Positions 1 through 11,100 of a DNA stretch of 64,000 nucleotides are shown here, piece after piece (position 1 is the stretch's first letter; each line of letters opens with the position of its first letter). Position numbers and translations under genes: made by a program. Source of the stretch: Collybia mongolica (taxonomy: Eukaryota; Basidiomycota; Agaricomycetes; Agaricales; Clitocybaceae); contig JAAXNY010000006.1 in the NCBI GenBank assembly GCA_013420905.1, forward strand, positions 1,550,001 through 1,614,000, read 5' to 3'. A model generated the notes under the pieces. It ran no database searches. It was not told where the DNA came from and was given only the letters and a program-made list of their open reading frames with translations.

Positions 1-929
1 CTCCGGCTCTCTCAGCGCACGAAAGACGAGAATATCGAACAGCTTCTTCGCCCAAAACGAGTTCCGCCTACACCATTACCACCCGAAGCCGATGCCCAAG
101 TCAATGCGCTATTAAATAAACGTGGAGTCGTGTCAAAGTTTGCGAGAGAGTCAGTGAACGATCAAGATCTTTCGCGACTAAAGCCCGGACAATGGCTCAA
201 TGATGAAATCGTGAACTTCTACGGTGCAATGATACTGGGGCGCTCGGAAGGCTGTAAAGAAAATCTTGGAAAAGGTGGTGAGAGTAGAAAGAAGACCTTG
301 AATGTCCATTTTTTCAGCACGTTTTTCTGGACGAAGTTGAAAGAAGGTTACGAAAAATCACGGCTGGCGAAATGGACAAAGAAGGTCAGCGGTTTTGTTG
401 TTATACAGCTGAGCTTTTCATAACTCCTCAAACAGATCGACATTTTTTCGAAGGATGTAATTCTTATTCCTATTAACCATAACAATGCACATTGGACGGG
501 AGCAGCCATAAACTTTCGACTCAAACGGATAGAATCTTATGACAGTATGGGTATGAGGAGAGATGTCGTATTTCAGGTGGATCGATATCCCCATACTTTA
601 TTTTTTGCGTTCACTTATTTTTCGTCAGCTCTTGCGCTCCTACCTGGATTCAGAGCACCGTAATAAGAGGAAGAAGCCGTTTGATTTCACCGGTTGGGTG
701 GACTATTCCTTGGAGGTATAGGATTTGAATCCGTTTTCGACCTATTATTGATGTCCCCCAGGAACCACTACAAGAGAATGGATATGATTGTGGTGTTTTC
801 ACCTGTCAATTCCTTCAAGGCTTGTCAAGGGGTGATGAATATGTCAGCTGTACACAACAGGACATGCCTTATTTACGGCGACGTATGATTTGGGAGATCT
901 GCCATGCCACCTTACGGGACGATCCATAA
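1..929 (+). CDS. ULP1: Ulp1-type SUMO-specific cysteine protease, 3' part (5' end outside window)
   Basis: The protease matures SUMO and removes it from target proteins, normally at the nuclear pore. The reading frame is open from base 1, so the start lies outside the window. Visible parts in order are the family entry motif LKPGQWLNDEIVNFY near base 180, the catalytic His in NNAHWTGAAINF near 485-520, the Asp in ESYDSMG near 535-550, and the Gln/Cys region QENGYDCGVFTCQFLQGLSR near 765-835. Three introns are needed to join them. The protein ends LRDDP and stops at 927-929. The full His-Asp-Cys set is present, so the enzyme should be active. The catalytic domain sits at the C-terminus as in Ulp1. 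Assignment to Ulp1 rather than another Ulp/SENP member is inference. The next gene, BET1, converges on it with a 180-base gap. Confidence 0.9.
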
Positions 930-1108
930 CACGTTGATAGTCTTGATCGCATTGGCGTCGTTTCTTTACTATTTGTGTTGTATACCATATAATTGAACAT
1001 GTCGGAGCCGCCGTTGTAATACATTATAGGTGGTTGTGTATTCCATTGCGCATAGGAAATAAACCTAGTGAGAGGGAGCATGAAGGACTTGGGAAACGAT
1101 GGCTCGTA

Positions 1109-1690
1109 TCATCGTCGAAACCACCACACAACGATGAAGAACCAGAAAACAATCACCAGAAATACAATATACCATAGCCATCGGCACCCCTGTCGCTCGG
1201 CCATGTTGTTCATCCTTCGAAATGTCCCCGACAAGATCCCAGAAGTCTCCGCGAATGCATCGTTCTAGGAATCTGCGTCAAGTTGATTGAACCACATAGC
1301 AGCTTTTAAGGTCCCGCACCATTTGACTTAGCTGCGCCGTTGACTCTCTTACCTCATTCCCAATTCCTATAGTGATCTGTGCACAAAATTCATACACGTT
1401 TTTGAACAACATTCAATGGGAACTCACTCACATCCTTCAGGAGTTTTACTTTTGCACTCAGGCCATCCAGAGCCTCGTCATTTTGACCCTCTAAGTCGTC
1501 CGCGAAACGATGTCCATTGGCTTGTTGGTGGTGATCGTAACTAAACGGAGAAGAACGACCCGATGAAGGAGGTGTAACGCCAAGGAGTGTCGATCGGTCA
1601 CGGAGGGAGTTGGGTTGTCGTATACTGGGAAAGGTGGGCCATTGAGCCAAGGAATTAAGTTTGCAGTATATTGGTTTACCGTTGGGACAT
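1109..1690 (-). CDS. BET1: BET1-type Qc-SNARE (ER-Golgi transport)
   Basis: This is a small tail-anchored SNARE for ER-to-Golgi vesicle fusion. No single open frame shows it; it appears after splicing four exons. Exon 1 codes only MSQR (donor after 1680). Exon 2 runs from RQPNSLRDRS to LEGQNDEALDGLSAKVKLLK. Exon 3 gives ITIGIGNEVRESTAQLSQM. Exon 4 gives NDAFAETSGILSG, FRRMNNMAERQG, a single hydrophobic segment WYIVFLVIVFWFFIVVWW and ends RR. The heptad core with its central Gln region and the C-terminal membrane anchor match the family, and about 138 residues is the usual length. The start at 1690 is chosen because the four-residue first exon joins in frame across a canonical GTAAAC...CCAG intron. 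All joins are manual. Confidence 0.88.
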
Positions 1691-2202
1691 GAGAGAAAAG
1701 GCCGTTTAAAAAGAGTTCTAAATATGCATCCGTGTCCAAAGAAATATTGGTGGCTGTGACACGTCGGCACACGTCAAATAAAACGGTATCGATCATTCGA
1801 GGGTAGTCAATGTCAATCCTGAAAACTTGTGTGCACAAATCAAATGTCCACAAGAGGCGGGCGTATTAATACATCTATATCACTTGCTAAACCTCTTTAG
1901 CTCAAAGACAAGGGGAAGAGTCGTGAAGTAAGGAAACGAAATAGAATGTGGTGGAGTAGATACACCTGGATCAACAGGGTGCTACTGGTAATGCCGAACA
2001 GCATGTGAATGTGACGGAATTTACGATAAAGGATAAGGTATGTATGTTACGAAATGTGGTGCAGTGTGGTGGGGAATGCGATAGAGGTGAATGGTACTTG
2101 GGGAGCTGCGTAAACGTCCATTCTCCGTGCAAGTAACTATGACCTCGTCTTCGGTAAATCAGTACAAATGAGGCCGTGAAATGTCGTTGCACCGCAGGGC
2201 GT
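1691..2202. other. Intergenic, BET1 upstream region and 3' side of the membrane-protein gene
   Basis: I see no coding region here that survives comparison with the neighbouring genes. It should hold the BET1 promoter and the 3' UTR of the multi-pass membrane protein. A long minus-strand frame over 1491-1853 only overlaps BET1 exons in the wrong frame. Confidence 0.5.
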
Positions 2203-3842
2203 CTAGTTGATGCTCATACGGTTGAGGTTGGTGCTCGCCGCACGGCGGTGGGCTTGTGATGCATATCGACCATGCGTTGGTGCGTCCTTCCTCGCCACTA
2301 GAAGTATTAAATGGATCAACTGAAGCCCGTCGTGATATAGAAACGGGCACGCACATGCTTCTTTCAAACCCCGTCCAAAATTTTTCATCACAATGACAGA
2401 GAAGATGAACGTGATGAACAGGAGGACGATGGCGATGATGGCTAACCAAGTCAGCCAGAAGCATACGAAAAAAAAAAAGACAAACTCACAGAAAACGGTA
2501 AGGGACTTCCATACAAGCTTAAACTGATCTGTTTTCATGAACAGAAGCACTTTGATGAGCTGAGAATACCAAGTTCAGATTGAACGGAGCAGCAAGGACA
2601 TTGAGGCCAACCTTATATATGAAGTAAACCATGGCTCCAATACATCCAGACATGAACGTTGCCATCATCCACTTGTTTTCATGTCGTGCAGCAAGATGGC
2701 CTTCGACAAGTAAAACGATCGAAAGTGGGAGGGCAGCGCATGTGACATAGTATTCCCAGTCGTTACTCTGGAGAACAAGCCAGATGAATTGCACCGAGAA
2801 TCCCACCCAGAAGAAGACATCGAATTTGACCAGACACTCGTAAATCTGGTAGTTGGCATACATCTTCTTGATTCGTCGATCGGCTCCCAGAAACTTGTAC
2901 ACTTTCCACCCAAATTCGTGATAGATCTTCCAACCAAGACCAATATACGCAATCTCAGCCACCGAAATAACGATTGGAATTATGGTTGTCAAGACGTCAA
3001 TTGGTATAGTTGATATTCCCGAGGTGCTTTTCGCATTAGACAGTGCATCTCGAATTTCTTTGATTTGTATGATTGCGTATACCAGAAAGAGGGCATTGAA
3101 AACTCTACATGCATTGTATAAGGACAATAGAGACATTATGGATACAACACTCACGTTAAGCAGAGAAACTGTAGGGTATTGCGTGCATATACGGCATCAA
3201 TGGCCATGACAAGCTGAAATATACTGGTAGGCTCGGCATCAGAGTCAAGAGTAGTGAATAATATGCGGCTATACGTACTGGGCAAGGGCAAAGATGCTGA
3301 GATAAACAGGCATTTTTCGAGATGTTATTTGATCATCATCTTTCGTCTCCGCACGCACGCGAAGCAAAAGTTCTCCTTCAATTACCAGATCTATTGTCGT
3401 CTCAATTAGAACAGTGAGAACATAGAGTCGACACGCCATTGATTCAGGTAGTATCTTATAGATATATTAGCAAGCCGAAATACGAAGCGAGCAATGTCAT
3501 ATATACCTTCTGCCAGAAACTTCTTGTATCAACCTCTTTCACAGGCGGTAGCGGGGGGTATGATACATGTGATGCGGGTTCCTGCACTGTCTCGTCTGAC
3601 AATTTTGAAGAGGATATGCTTTGTTTAGAGAGAGGAAATGAAGGTCCACGACGATGATTCTTCGAGGTCGGGGTTTCCACAGCGTACGTCTGGTGACGGG
3701 CGTTCGTTGCGAATGGCGCAGCATATTCGTCAATCAAGTCATCGTAGGATGCTTTGTATTCTGGTTCCCGTGGGTTCTGCAATGCGTAGAACGAACGCTG
3801 GGCGTGCGTGGAGTCCTCAGGGTAAGGTGTGTGGGCCGACAT
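2203..3842 (-). CDS. Multi-pass membrane protein of unknown function, fungal family
   Basis: I recognise the general type (a membrane protein common in basidiomycete genomes) but not a function. The N-terminal ~115 residues are polar and Ser/Pro-rich and begin MSAHTPYPEDSTHAQRSF. Several hydrophobic helices follow, including VLTVLIETTIDLVIEG, the segment before TIIPIVISVAEIAYIGLG, the FDVFFWVGFSVQFIWLVL stretch and SIIAIVLLFITFIFSVIVM. The tail after NFGRGLKEA is polar and ends NRMSIN. About seven exons are needed. The exon that ends MACRLYVLTV...FALAQ joins the first exon in frame after TFWQK-like SFWQK. The intron before LIKVLLFMKTDQF uses donor AAG|GTTGGC and is 52 bases, which restores the frame. 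The last intron near 2330-2380 is uncertain, so the end of the tail is approximate. Confidence 0.75.
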
Positions 3843-4293
3843 GGCGGCGAACAGTGCGAGAGAGTCGTTCGGCCGGCGAGATAAGCGAATGTGGGGGGAT
3901 ACTGGAGGTGTGGAGGATGCGATATAGGCTACAGAACGGAAAAGACAGTGATTAGAGCTTTGCTGTGTTAAGTCAGGGATTAGAATGTTACGGTGCTGAA
4001 GGTCTGTGTTTGTCGTTGATATGCCCTGGTGGCGTTACAACTCCGAATTACTCAATCCACGACGAGATTCAAGGTAAGGACAAGAATATGAGAAGAGTGG
4101 ATAGTTCAACCAAGAAATTTGCGTTTACTGCAGGTTGTCTTATGGTTCCTTGTAGGTACTTATTTAAATAATAACATTGTACATGCAGGTCCATGCTAAA
4201 AATAACACAATGGCAACCAAACATCTCGTGTCGTTGATGTGCACTGTCCTGGTATTTATTATAAGAGGCGCAAAGTCCCAGTTATCTGGTTGA
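3843..4293. other. Intergenic
   Basis: This gap of about 450 bases lies between two minus-strand genes. It should contain the promoter of the membrane-protein gene and the 3' end of PTH2-A. Short plus-strand frames here show no recognisable protein. Confidence 0.5.
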
Positions 4294-5236
4294 TTAGCCT
4301 TGAAGGACCTTCAACATCCCGTAAATTTGGGTTAAATCTGACGACGATGGATTCGTACCAAGTATACCAAGGACAGTCCGCGATCCCGCTCTGATTTGTG
4401 TCCTCCCGCTATAGCAAACATTAGACAGAAACACGAACTGATAAGAAAGACGAACGCGTCTTGTATGGAACGTGCACATAAGTTCAAGCTCCGCGCTCGT
4501 GCTTGCAGCTGTAACAGTTCATCTTCGCTCGCACAACGGAGAGCTACCTTTACTTGACTTGAGCGAGCAGATTGATTAGTTGTCATATGCAAACCAGGAA
4601 AAACTTAATACCCTGTGCGTTCCCACTGCCTCAACAACTGTTAGGAAGTTAATTTACCACCATCCAATTGCGAAAAACATTGCCACCATACAGGTGTATT
4701 CATTGACTGCAGGGTTTGGTAACATGCAAGCGATGCATGACTAGTCGAGACTTCAACATATGGTGTTGAAGAAAACATTGAGCATGGATCTTACGAGCAT
4801 CTACGTAAGAACAGTATGAGAGCCGAAACAGATTTATGCTGCAACCACTCACTGGGCAGCTATCTTTCCAGAAGACATTCCCAAGTCTGTTCGGACGACG
4901 AGAACCTAAAAATCGCGTGAGTCGACAATGAGGCTCGCTATTATACCGATCGTGTACCAGTTTGCAATCTTCGTAGTCGTTTTTTATTAATGAATAATTT
5001 CCGTCGCCTGTTATATGCGAGCCTGGGTTTATACTCTTAAACTCATTTACGGACGCGTCGGTTGGTTCGGACTTACTGGAAGGAGTGGCCGAAGGCCAAG
5101 AAGTTTGAGAAGAAATGCCCGCCCAGTAACCAACGGAGAGAGAGGCGGCAATGAGCAGGGCATATGTTGTAACTGTATGTTTCCAATCTCAGCCATGATG
5201 TTCGTCTGTAAAACCCAATAACTTGCCTTGCTCCAT
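4294..5236 (-). CDS. PTH2: Peptidyl-tRNA hydrolase 2 paralogue A (membrane-anchored)
   Basis: Pth2 enzymes recycle peptidyl-tRNA that drops off the ribosome. Exons in order give a membrane segment (TYALLIAASLSVGYWAG), a linker ending YEDCKL, the core motif [18 protein letters not shown], then [57 protein letters not shown] and SRTVLGI. The Cys of AAQ-C-S lies on a six-base micro-exon at 4795-4800. The start at 5236 assumes a GC-AG first intron with the strong donor AAG|GCAAGT, which gives MEQ fused to the membrane helix; this part is inference. The tail, LGTNPSSSDLTQIYGMLKVL, departs from the usual GPxP...VTGxLKL end. A second copy lies 12 kb away in opposite orientation (PTH2-B). The catalytic core looks intact. 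Confidence 0.85.
4795..4800 (-). other. Six-base micro-exon of PTH2-A
   Basis: On the minus strand TACGTAG|ATGCTC|GTAAGATCC gives acceptor, six coding bases and donor. Without it the upstream exon ending GCT GCC CA and the downstream exon starting T CAT GCA do not join to the expected AAQCSHA. The same arrangement occurs in PTH2-B. Confidence 0.8.
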
Positions 5237-6087
5237 ATGCAGTAAGTAAGTAATTCAGGGTACTCCGAAGTAAACTACGGTAACAAAAACAGACAGGAAC
5301 TTGAAAGAGATGTGGTTACGTAAGATAGCTGATAATTAACATGAATGCCGTTCAATTCCGCGAAGTTTCCGTGTCAACTTCAGTTTCCCGAATGACCAGG
5401 ACCACGATTCACGCGGACGTGCATATTTCTTGACTAGTGTCTTGTATATCTGTTATATATCTCTCGTCTCCAACTATACGGCACGACGCGTCTGCACAAA
5501 ATGTTGAACCTTGCCGACCCCCTGCATACTCTCTTTGTGCACTGAGCCATGTTTCAGGCTCATATCATATTCCTACTGGCCCTGCCAATTCCGGGCAGCC
5601 CAAGTCCGCCACGAGAGGCCACGAGATTGTAGATCCGTCCCAGTTACGTGTAACCGACACCTTCTTTGACTCATACCTCCTACGCAGATATTGGTCGAGA
5701 TCACCTGCTCGACATCTTCTCCATCCAAGCAACACCCTTTGTCCGACAAACCGATATCAACCCTAAGGCCCTCCTAAAATTTTCTTGATTGCCTTAGTTT
5801 CTTGAATCGGTTCCGCCAATTCGCTCCTCCAGGCTGCTTTCCACATCGGACACCTGAGTTACATATAATTTCCAACCAATTGAAACGCAGATATGGACCG
5901 ATTTTCCGTTGGTTCACGGTAAAACACCACGGTCCGAGTATCTCTTGTCTAAAATGTATCAAACAGGGTGCTACCTCTAACTCCTCCTGGATCGCAACGA
6001 GCCCGCAAGGCTCCTCGGAAGAACCCCTCTTTTTTCGTATATCAAGCACAAGAATGTTGTTGAGTTTTCACATCCCCCCGTTCCACA
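5237..6087. promoter_or_regulatory. Divergent intergenic region between PTH2-A and the MFS gene
   Basis: About 850 bases separate the two divergent starts, the longest promoter-type gap in the first 45 kb. The part near 5990-6087 is pyrimidine-rich, typical of a fungal 5' leader. Frames of about 90-110 codons at 5437-5766 (plus) and 5774-6049 (minus) carry no recognisable motif, and I do not call them. No specific regulatory site is identified. Confidence 0.45.
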
Positions 6088-8716
6088 ATGACCTCTCTTC
6101 TTCGCCCCGTTGTGCTTGATCCCTGTCAGACAACTATCAGAGGACGACGACGAAGCTCAATTCATCCTATGAATGCTGTCCCTCGCTTGCTCTCTGCAAC
6201 GTCTACAAGCACGGATGAGTGTGCTATCTCAGATGACTCCAACATCCCCGATACTCCTGACACGGTCGTCTCTGAGGCCAAGTCCTCTCATTTTTATTCA
6301 CCTCCATCCCTCTCCCCCCTCTCAGATGCTCACATATCAGACTATTTCACCAGTACTGCCGCCCCTCGTCACAAAAATTCTGCTCCCCCTTTGTACTCTT
6401 CCGGTTCTCCTTCGACGTCAACCTTGGCTACAGGCAGACTTCCGAGACTCGAAACCTCAACTACTTACGCCAGAGATAAATCGAGCTACCTCACTGGTCA
6501 TGAATCCATAAAGTGGCGTCTAGCCAGCGGTTATTTTGCCTATTTTGTATGCGGATGGGGAGATGGAGGTAAGAACGAACGTGAAATACTTACAACTCTG
6601 ACTAAATTCTTTTGTCTTCGTATCTCATCAGTGACTGGAACTGTCCTACCTTGTCTGAAACTTTCTATCTTATTTGTTTCTCGGCAAACTGACTTCGAGC
6701 TCAGATTTTACGGCCGATTTTCATCTAACTGCAATGACATCGTCTTTACTCTTCGTAGGTAGTACATGTGGGTGAGTAAATGAGATTAAGTCTTCTAAAG
6801 TTCCACACTGAATCTCTTCGTCCGTTAGATTTGCTCTTGGTACTGTCCTTGTCGAATCCATATTGAAAGCTCTGGGGCGGATTCAACTTGGGGCTGGCCG
6901 AAACCCGATTGTTCCACCTAGAGTTTCCCGATTATTCTCTGCTCGCTATGGCGCTGGCGGATATTCGGCCTCTCAAGCCAGATCTTTAGCGTTAGCTATA
7001 GCGTGCATGTTGCATGGGTTTCATTTCATAATAATCGGTCTGAAAGGCGGTTTTGGCGCGACGTTCCTCGCGTATGCTGTGGCGGCATTTTCTCGCTCTT
7101 TATTAACCGGTCAGCCTATTGCTTTATTCCAAATCATATCGTACCCTGACTATTTCCTTTCTCCAGCTTGCCTGTGAATATTGCATGTATTTTAATGTTA
7201 CCTTTGTGGCTGACTTCCCGTTAGGAACGAGTACTTTGCGTGTGGGCCAGGAGGTGCTCTGGGGTACTCGTATGCATTCTGGAGTAAGCTCAAGTTCCCC
7301 CCCTTCTCCTACTGTGACTTGCTCAATCGCGTATAGGTTTTGGTGGGGTGATGTCACCTATTATATGCCAGTCCATCGTTGCTAGCGGAGTACCATGGTT
7401 TCAATTCTACTTTGGATCCCTTGTGCTCTCTGGTCTGAATGCTGCATTCTTAATCTCCTCATTCAAACCAACCCGGCAAGAATTCCAAAAGGAACGCGAA
7501 TCTTTAAATGGATTGAGGAGCCCAACGGAAACCATTTCCACTTCGAATTTGCCGTCGCCTACCAACGAGAATGATGGCCTTCCAATATCGAATGCCCAGC
7601 CCGCCGTGCCTCCTCCTGCTAATAGTGAGCTCTTAGCTTTGTCTTGCACCCGGACGAAACTCACGAAGAGGTCATAAAAACGTAGTGTTCCGTGTTGCGC
7701 TCACAATGCCATACCAATGGGCATTTTCTATATTTGCCATGATTTATTGTGGCAGGTCAGCTCAATAGTTTTCCCGCTTTTCGTTGTCCTTGCTGATTTA
7801 CATCTAGTGAAACCGCAACGCAAGGATTTGTTAGTATCATTCCACTAAGCCATCAATATTTTCCAGGTTGCTAACTCATAGCCACCACTATCAGATGGTG
7901 ACATACCTACTTGCTACCAGGGTAAGTCACAATCCAACTGTGACATTTAGACGGTCGTAACAACGTTGCCCAGAATGCCAATCCTAAAACAGTTGGCTAC
8001 GTAACCTCTGGCTTCTGGGGAGGTATTACTGTTGGACGACTTACCTGGGGATATGTATCGCCTCGGTGAGTATTCACAACATGCCCCCTATTTATAAGTG
8101 CCTAAATACAGATATCTAGGTTGAACTTCACGCAGAAGAAGGTTGCCATTCTTGGATCTATGTGCGTTCATTCCCGCTTCGTATAAATTGTTCTTAACAA
8201 TACACCTTTAGATGTAGGAATCATTTTGCATGCACACAAAAATGTGATTAACGGACACACAGCCCTCGCTCTTGTTATGCAGTTTCTTATCTGGTTCGTT
8301 GACTCAAATGTACAAAACTCAGTTTCCGCCAGCATATTTGGTGCTCTCTATGGTCCTATCTTTCCGGCTTGCCTGAGCATGGCAAATAACCTGTTGCCTT
8401 CTGAGGTGCATATGGTTAGCATGACAATAATGTAGGAATCTCTCATCCCGTCTCCTCATCCCAAGCTCACATACCTTTATTAATCAGTTCCACATTTGCA
8501 AGTATTGGAAGTTGTAAGCACCCTAATTCCTGGATCACTTGAATCTGGAATGACGGTATCTTTTTATCAGCCCTATTCCCCTTCGTGGCGGGCGTAATCT
8601 CGAGCACAAAAGGCGCGCATACCTTGACATATCTGACAGTACCACTTGGTATCACGATGATCTGTCTCTGGTCCTTGTTCCCTTCTCGTATCCCTGTCCG
8701 AGTCTACGCCAATTAA
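6088..8716 (+). CDS. Major facilitator superfamily transporter
   Basis: This is a 12-helix secondary transporter at a cell membrane; the substrate is unknown. A polar Ser/Thr-rich N-terminus of about 145 residues precedes the first helix, WRLASGYFAYFVCGWGDG. Spliced exons continue VTGTVLPYF and DFHLTAMTSSLLFVGSTCG, then FALGTVLVESILKALGRIQL, a helix-rich block to AAFSRSLLT, NEYFACGPGGALGYSYAFW, and VMSPIICQSIVASGVPWFQF. After a central loop of about 80 residues come ALTMPYQWAFSIFAMIYCG, SGFWGGITVGRLTWGYVSPR, FGALYGPIFPACLSMANNLL and a last helix ending with IPVRVYAN before TAA at 8714-8716. The G-x3-G-R-x-WG loop in the second half is an MFS signature. About ten short introns are needed. Similarity to FucP-like or BSC6-like fungal carriers is an impression only. 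Confidence 0.85.
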
Positions 8717-9184
8717 GGCCCCTCGACTTTTTATACTCCTTTTTTAGATAGCTGGGTTATTTATCACCTAGACAAAACTGTTGTCAAATTAGTTAGAAAT
8801 TTTTGTTGTCAGAGTAGTAGAGTCAAATGTTGTCTCGAGTAGGTAGAATTTACGTAGATGTGATATCAATGACTTTTGCCCATGTACAAACTTCCCCTCG
8901 ATATATTTGTGTAGTACCTGGCGTCAGCCCATTCATTGTGCATCTGGTCTATCTCCCGATATGGCAATCATACAGTTATCGTGCATATATGTATACAAGC
9001 CGAAAAAACTCGCTGGTAGTGGCCAAACGGATTTCCAATGATGGGACCGCACAACTGTATTGCACCAACTCGTAGGTGTGTTTATGTGCATCTGTTAGAG
9101 ACTGGAGCAGCGGATCAAACTAGTGATACTGTAATGTGAAGTTGGGAAATACACCACGAAATAATCATATATGAATAGCAATAT
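8717..9184. other. Convergent intergenic region (MFS / SGF11)
   Basis: This gap of about 470 AT-rich bases lies between two genes that converge. It should hold both 3' UTRs and poly(A) signals. The plus-strand frame at 8827-9075 has no recognisable content. Confidence 0.45.
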
Positions 9185-10734
9185 TTATGAGCTGTCCGTA
9201 TCAGTAGATGAACCTGTTTCATCTCCCCCTTCGATGTCTAATATGTTTTAGTCAATGCTTCAAGATAGGGAGGGAGGACCTACCAATCGAGTAGTCAGGG
9301 ACATGCAATACTGGGGGCCGAGGAGGGCTAAGACGTTTGGGTGGTCCGATACCACTCGCCTTGGTTTTCCCGTTCCCGATCTTCCTTGAGGAGAGATTGG
9401 GACTATGTGAGAATGAGGATGACGCGGGTGTAGCGGCGGAAGCACCGCCGGGAGAAGAAGAGCGTGACGAATCAGACGTCGACGATTTGTCGATGAAAGA
9501 TGCGGTGGAGGAATCCCGCAGCTTCGATGGTATTTTTGACTGCGAAGATGACGGCGAATAATGTGCCTAAAATATTCGGCGATTATGTTGAAAGTCGGGC
9601 CAATTAGCTATCATCTTACGTTGTTAGGTATTCCCAACGAGTCTGGGTCAGCTTTAACTCTAGAAACAGGGGAACCTATGCCATAAAGAATTTAAAGGAG
9701 GTTGAATGTTGCAACGTGGGTGTGTTACCTGATGGTTTTCCTTTCTTTTGTTTCTTATTCGGTGAGACTTGGGGCGACCCAGGCTACATGGTAGGTCAAG
9801 ATATAGGCCAAAGTTCAGCTAAAACGATACAGCGCACTCGTTTTCGCTTCAGATTGAATTCAGCCTCGTCTGAACAATATTAGCGGAGGTTCGAGGCGCT
9901 GAAAGCGCGTGACAGAAGCTCGGGGACTCACCCACACGCTTAACTTTAGACTTCCCCTTACCCTTGAGCTTGGTGTTGTCCTCAGAGGCATTACCTGCGT
10001 CTGACGGAGGGGAGACTGATCGACCAATATCGGACGAGGGCCTACCAGTTCGAGAGTAAGACTTAAATGGTGAGGAAGTTGCGTGCAACTCTCATACTTT
10101 GACTTAACGTTCCCTCGGGCCGCACCCCGGCGCGCAGACGACAGTCCCATGCATCCGGCGAGATGGGTCGCGTACCGACTAGACGCAATCTATGAGGGTA
10201 ATCAGTTCGCAGTTTGACACGGTGGTTTGCAAGGAAACGTACCTGACGGGCGCAGTTTACACACTCAAAATATATGCTCCCGTCCTTGACACTCGTCGGT
10301 GTGTTCGTCCCTGTTCCCGAAGATCCACTGGCTTTATCGCCCATCAAGGAAGGGGTGTCGGCTCTCGAGGATATCGTTTGAGAGGTGGCGGTAGATGGCC
10401 CAGGTGAGTGCACTATGTTGCAGATAGTTAGATTTGCGAATACAACTGAGGTATGAAGCTCGCACTTGAGCCACAACTGCATTACATGAATGCACATTAG
10501 CTGTGAATAGAACGGAGTGTGCTAAAGCGCACCGGGTGTGACAGACTCGACATACCGCCCGGCTCCGAGCTACTTCGTGGTGTGACTGCAGTGTGGCATC
10601 CATGATGAGGTCTTCGAGCATCGCTGAGAAAATGCGCGATGTCTGGAGAAGCGTTTAACAGGGGGACAAGTCTGAAGAGTATGGGGTAATATTACCAGGG
10701 CAGCGAGTGTTTCTTCGCGTTCAGACTTTGGCAT
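9185..10734 (-). CDS. SGF11: SAGA-associated factor 11 (deubiquitinase module zinc-finger protein)
   Basis: Sgf11 anchors and activates the histone H2B deubiquitinase Ubp8 within the SAGA coactivator. Exon 1 encodes MPKSEREETLAAL, then the N-terminal helix SAMLEDLIMDATLQSHHEVA that packs in the DUB module. After a Ser/Thr-rich linker comes the zinc finger split by an intron: YFECVNCARQ joined to IASSRYATHLAGCMGL, followed by the basic run SSARRGAARGNVKSK. The ligand set C-x2-C...H-x3-C is complete. The C-terminal half is low complexity, with basic patches (KLKGKGKSKVKRV, NKKQKKGKPS) and Ser/Pro-rich stretches, and ends DIEGGDETGSSTDTDSS. The protein is longer than yeast Sgf11 because of that tail. 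Splice joins in the tail exons (9185-9960) are less certain than in the finger. Confidence 0.87.
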
Positions 10735-11100
10735 CGCGGCGGGGGTTGTAGGGACAAGTGACGCCGGGAAACCAGTTTTACGCGACGAATAGTTCCACTT
10801 TCAATAATTCACGTGAGCGGTAGTAGTCGAAACTCGTTCGCGGTCTTTCAATGCACGATCGAGAACAATTGAATTTGCAAGTTCGATTCAGTGACTACTG
10901 TCGAGGTCTGGGTAATATAATAGGTCTAGTAGCTCATCAAAGTCATCAGGAAATATATAAGTCATAAATGTGTGGTGTTTGGGGTAATTTTGGTAGTAAT
11001 AAGAAGCCCCATGCAGAGCTAAAAGCGAAGAAAGGATGTACCGTCCAATTGAATAAAAGCATTAATAGCTAACCCTTCCTATTCCCCACACACACACCTT
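10735..11100. other. Intergenic
   Basis: This 366-base gap lies between two minus-strand genes. It should hold the SGF11 promoter next to 10734 and the 3' UTR of the CBS-PB1 gene next to 11101. I see no coding signal. Confidence 0.45.

Noticed and set aside
1491..1853. 120-codon minus-strand frame upstream of and over BET1
   Set aside because: It runs through BET1 exon 2 in the wrong frame and through an intron; the spliced BET1 explains the region.
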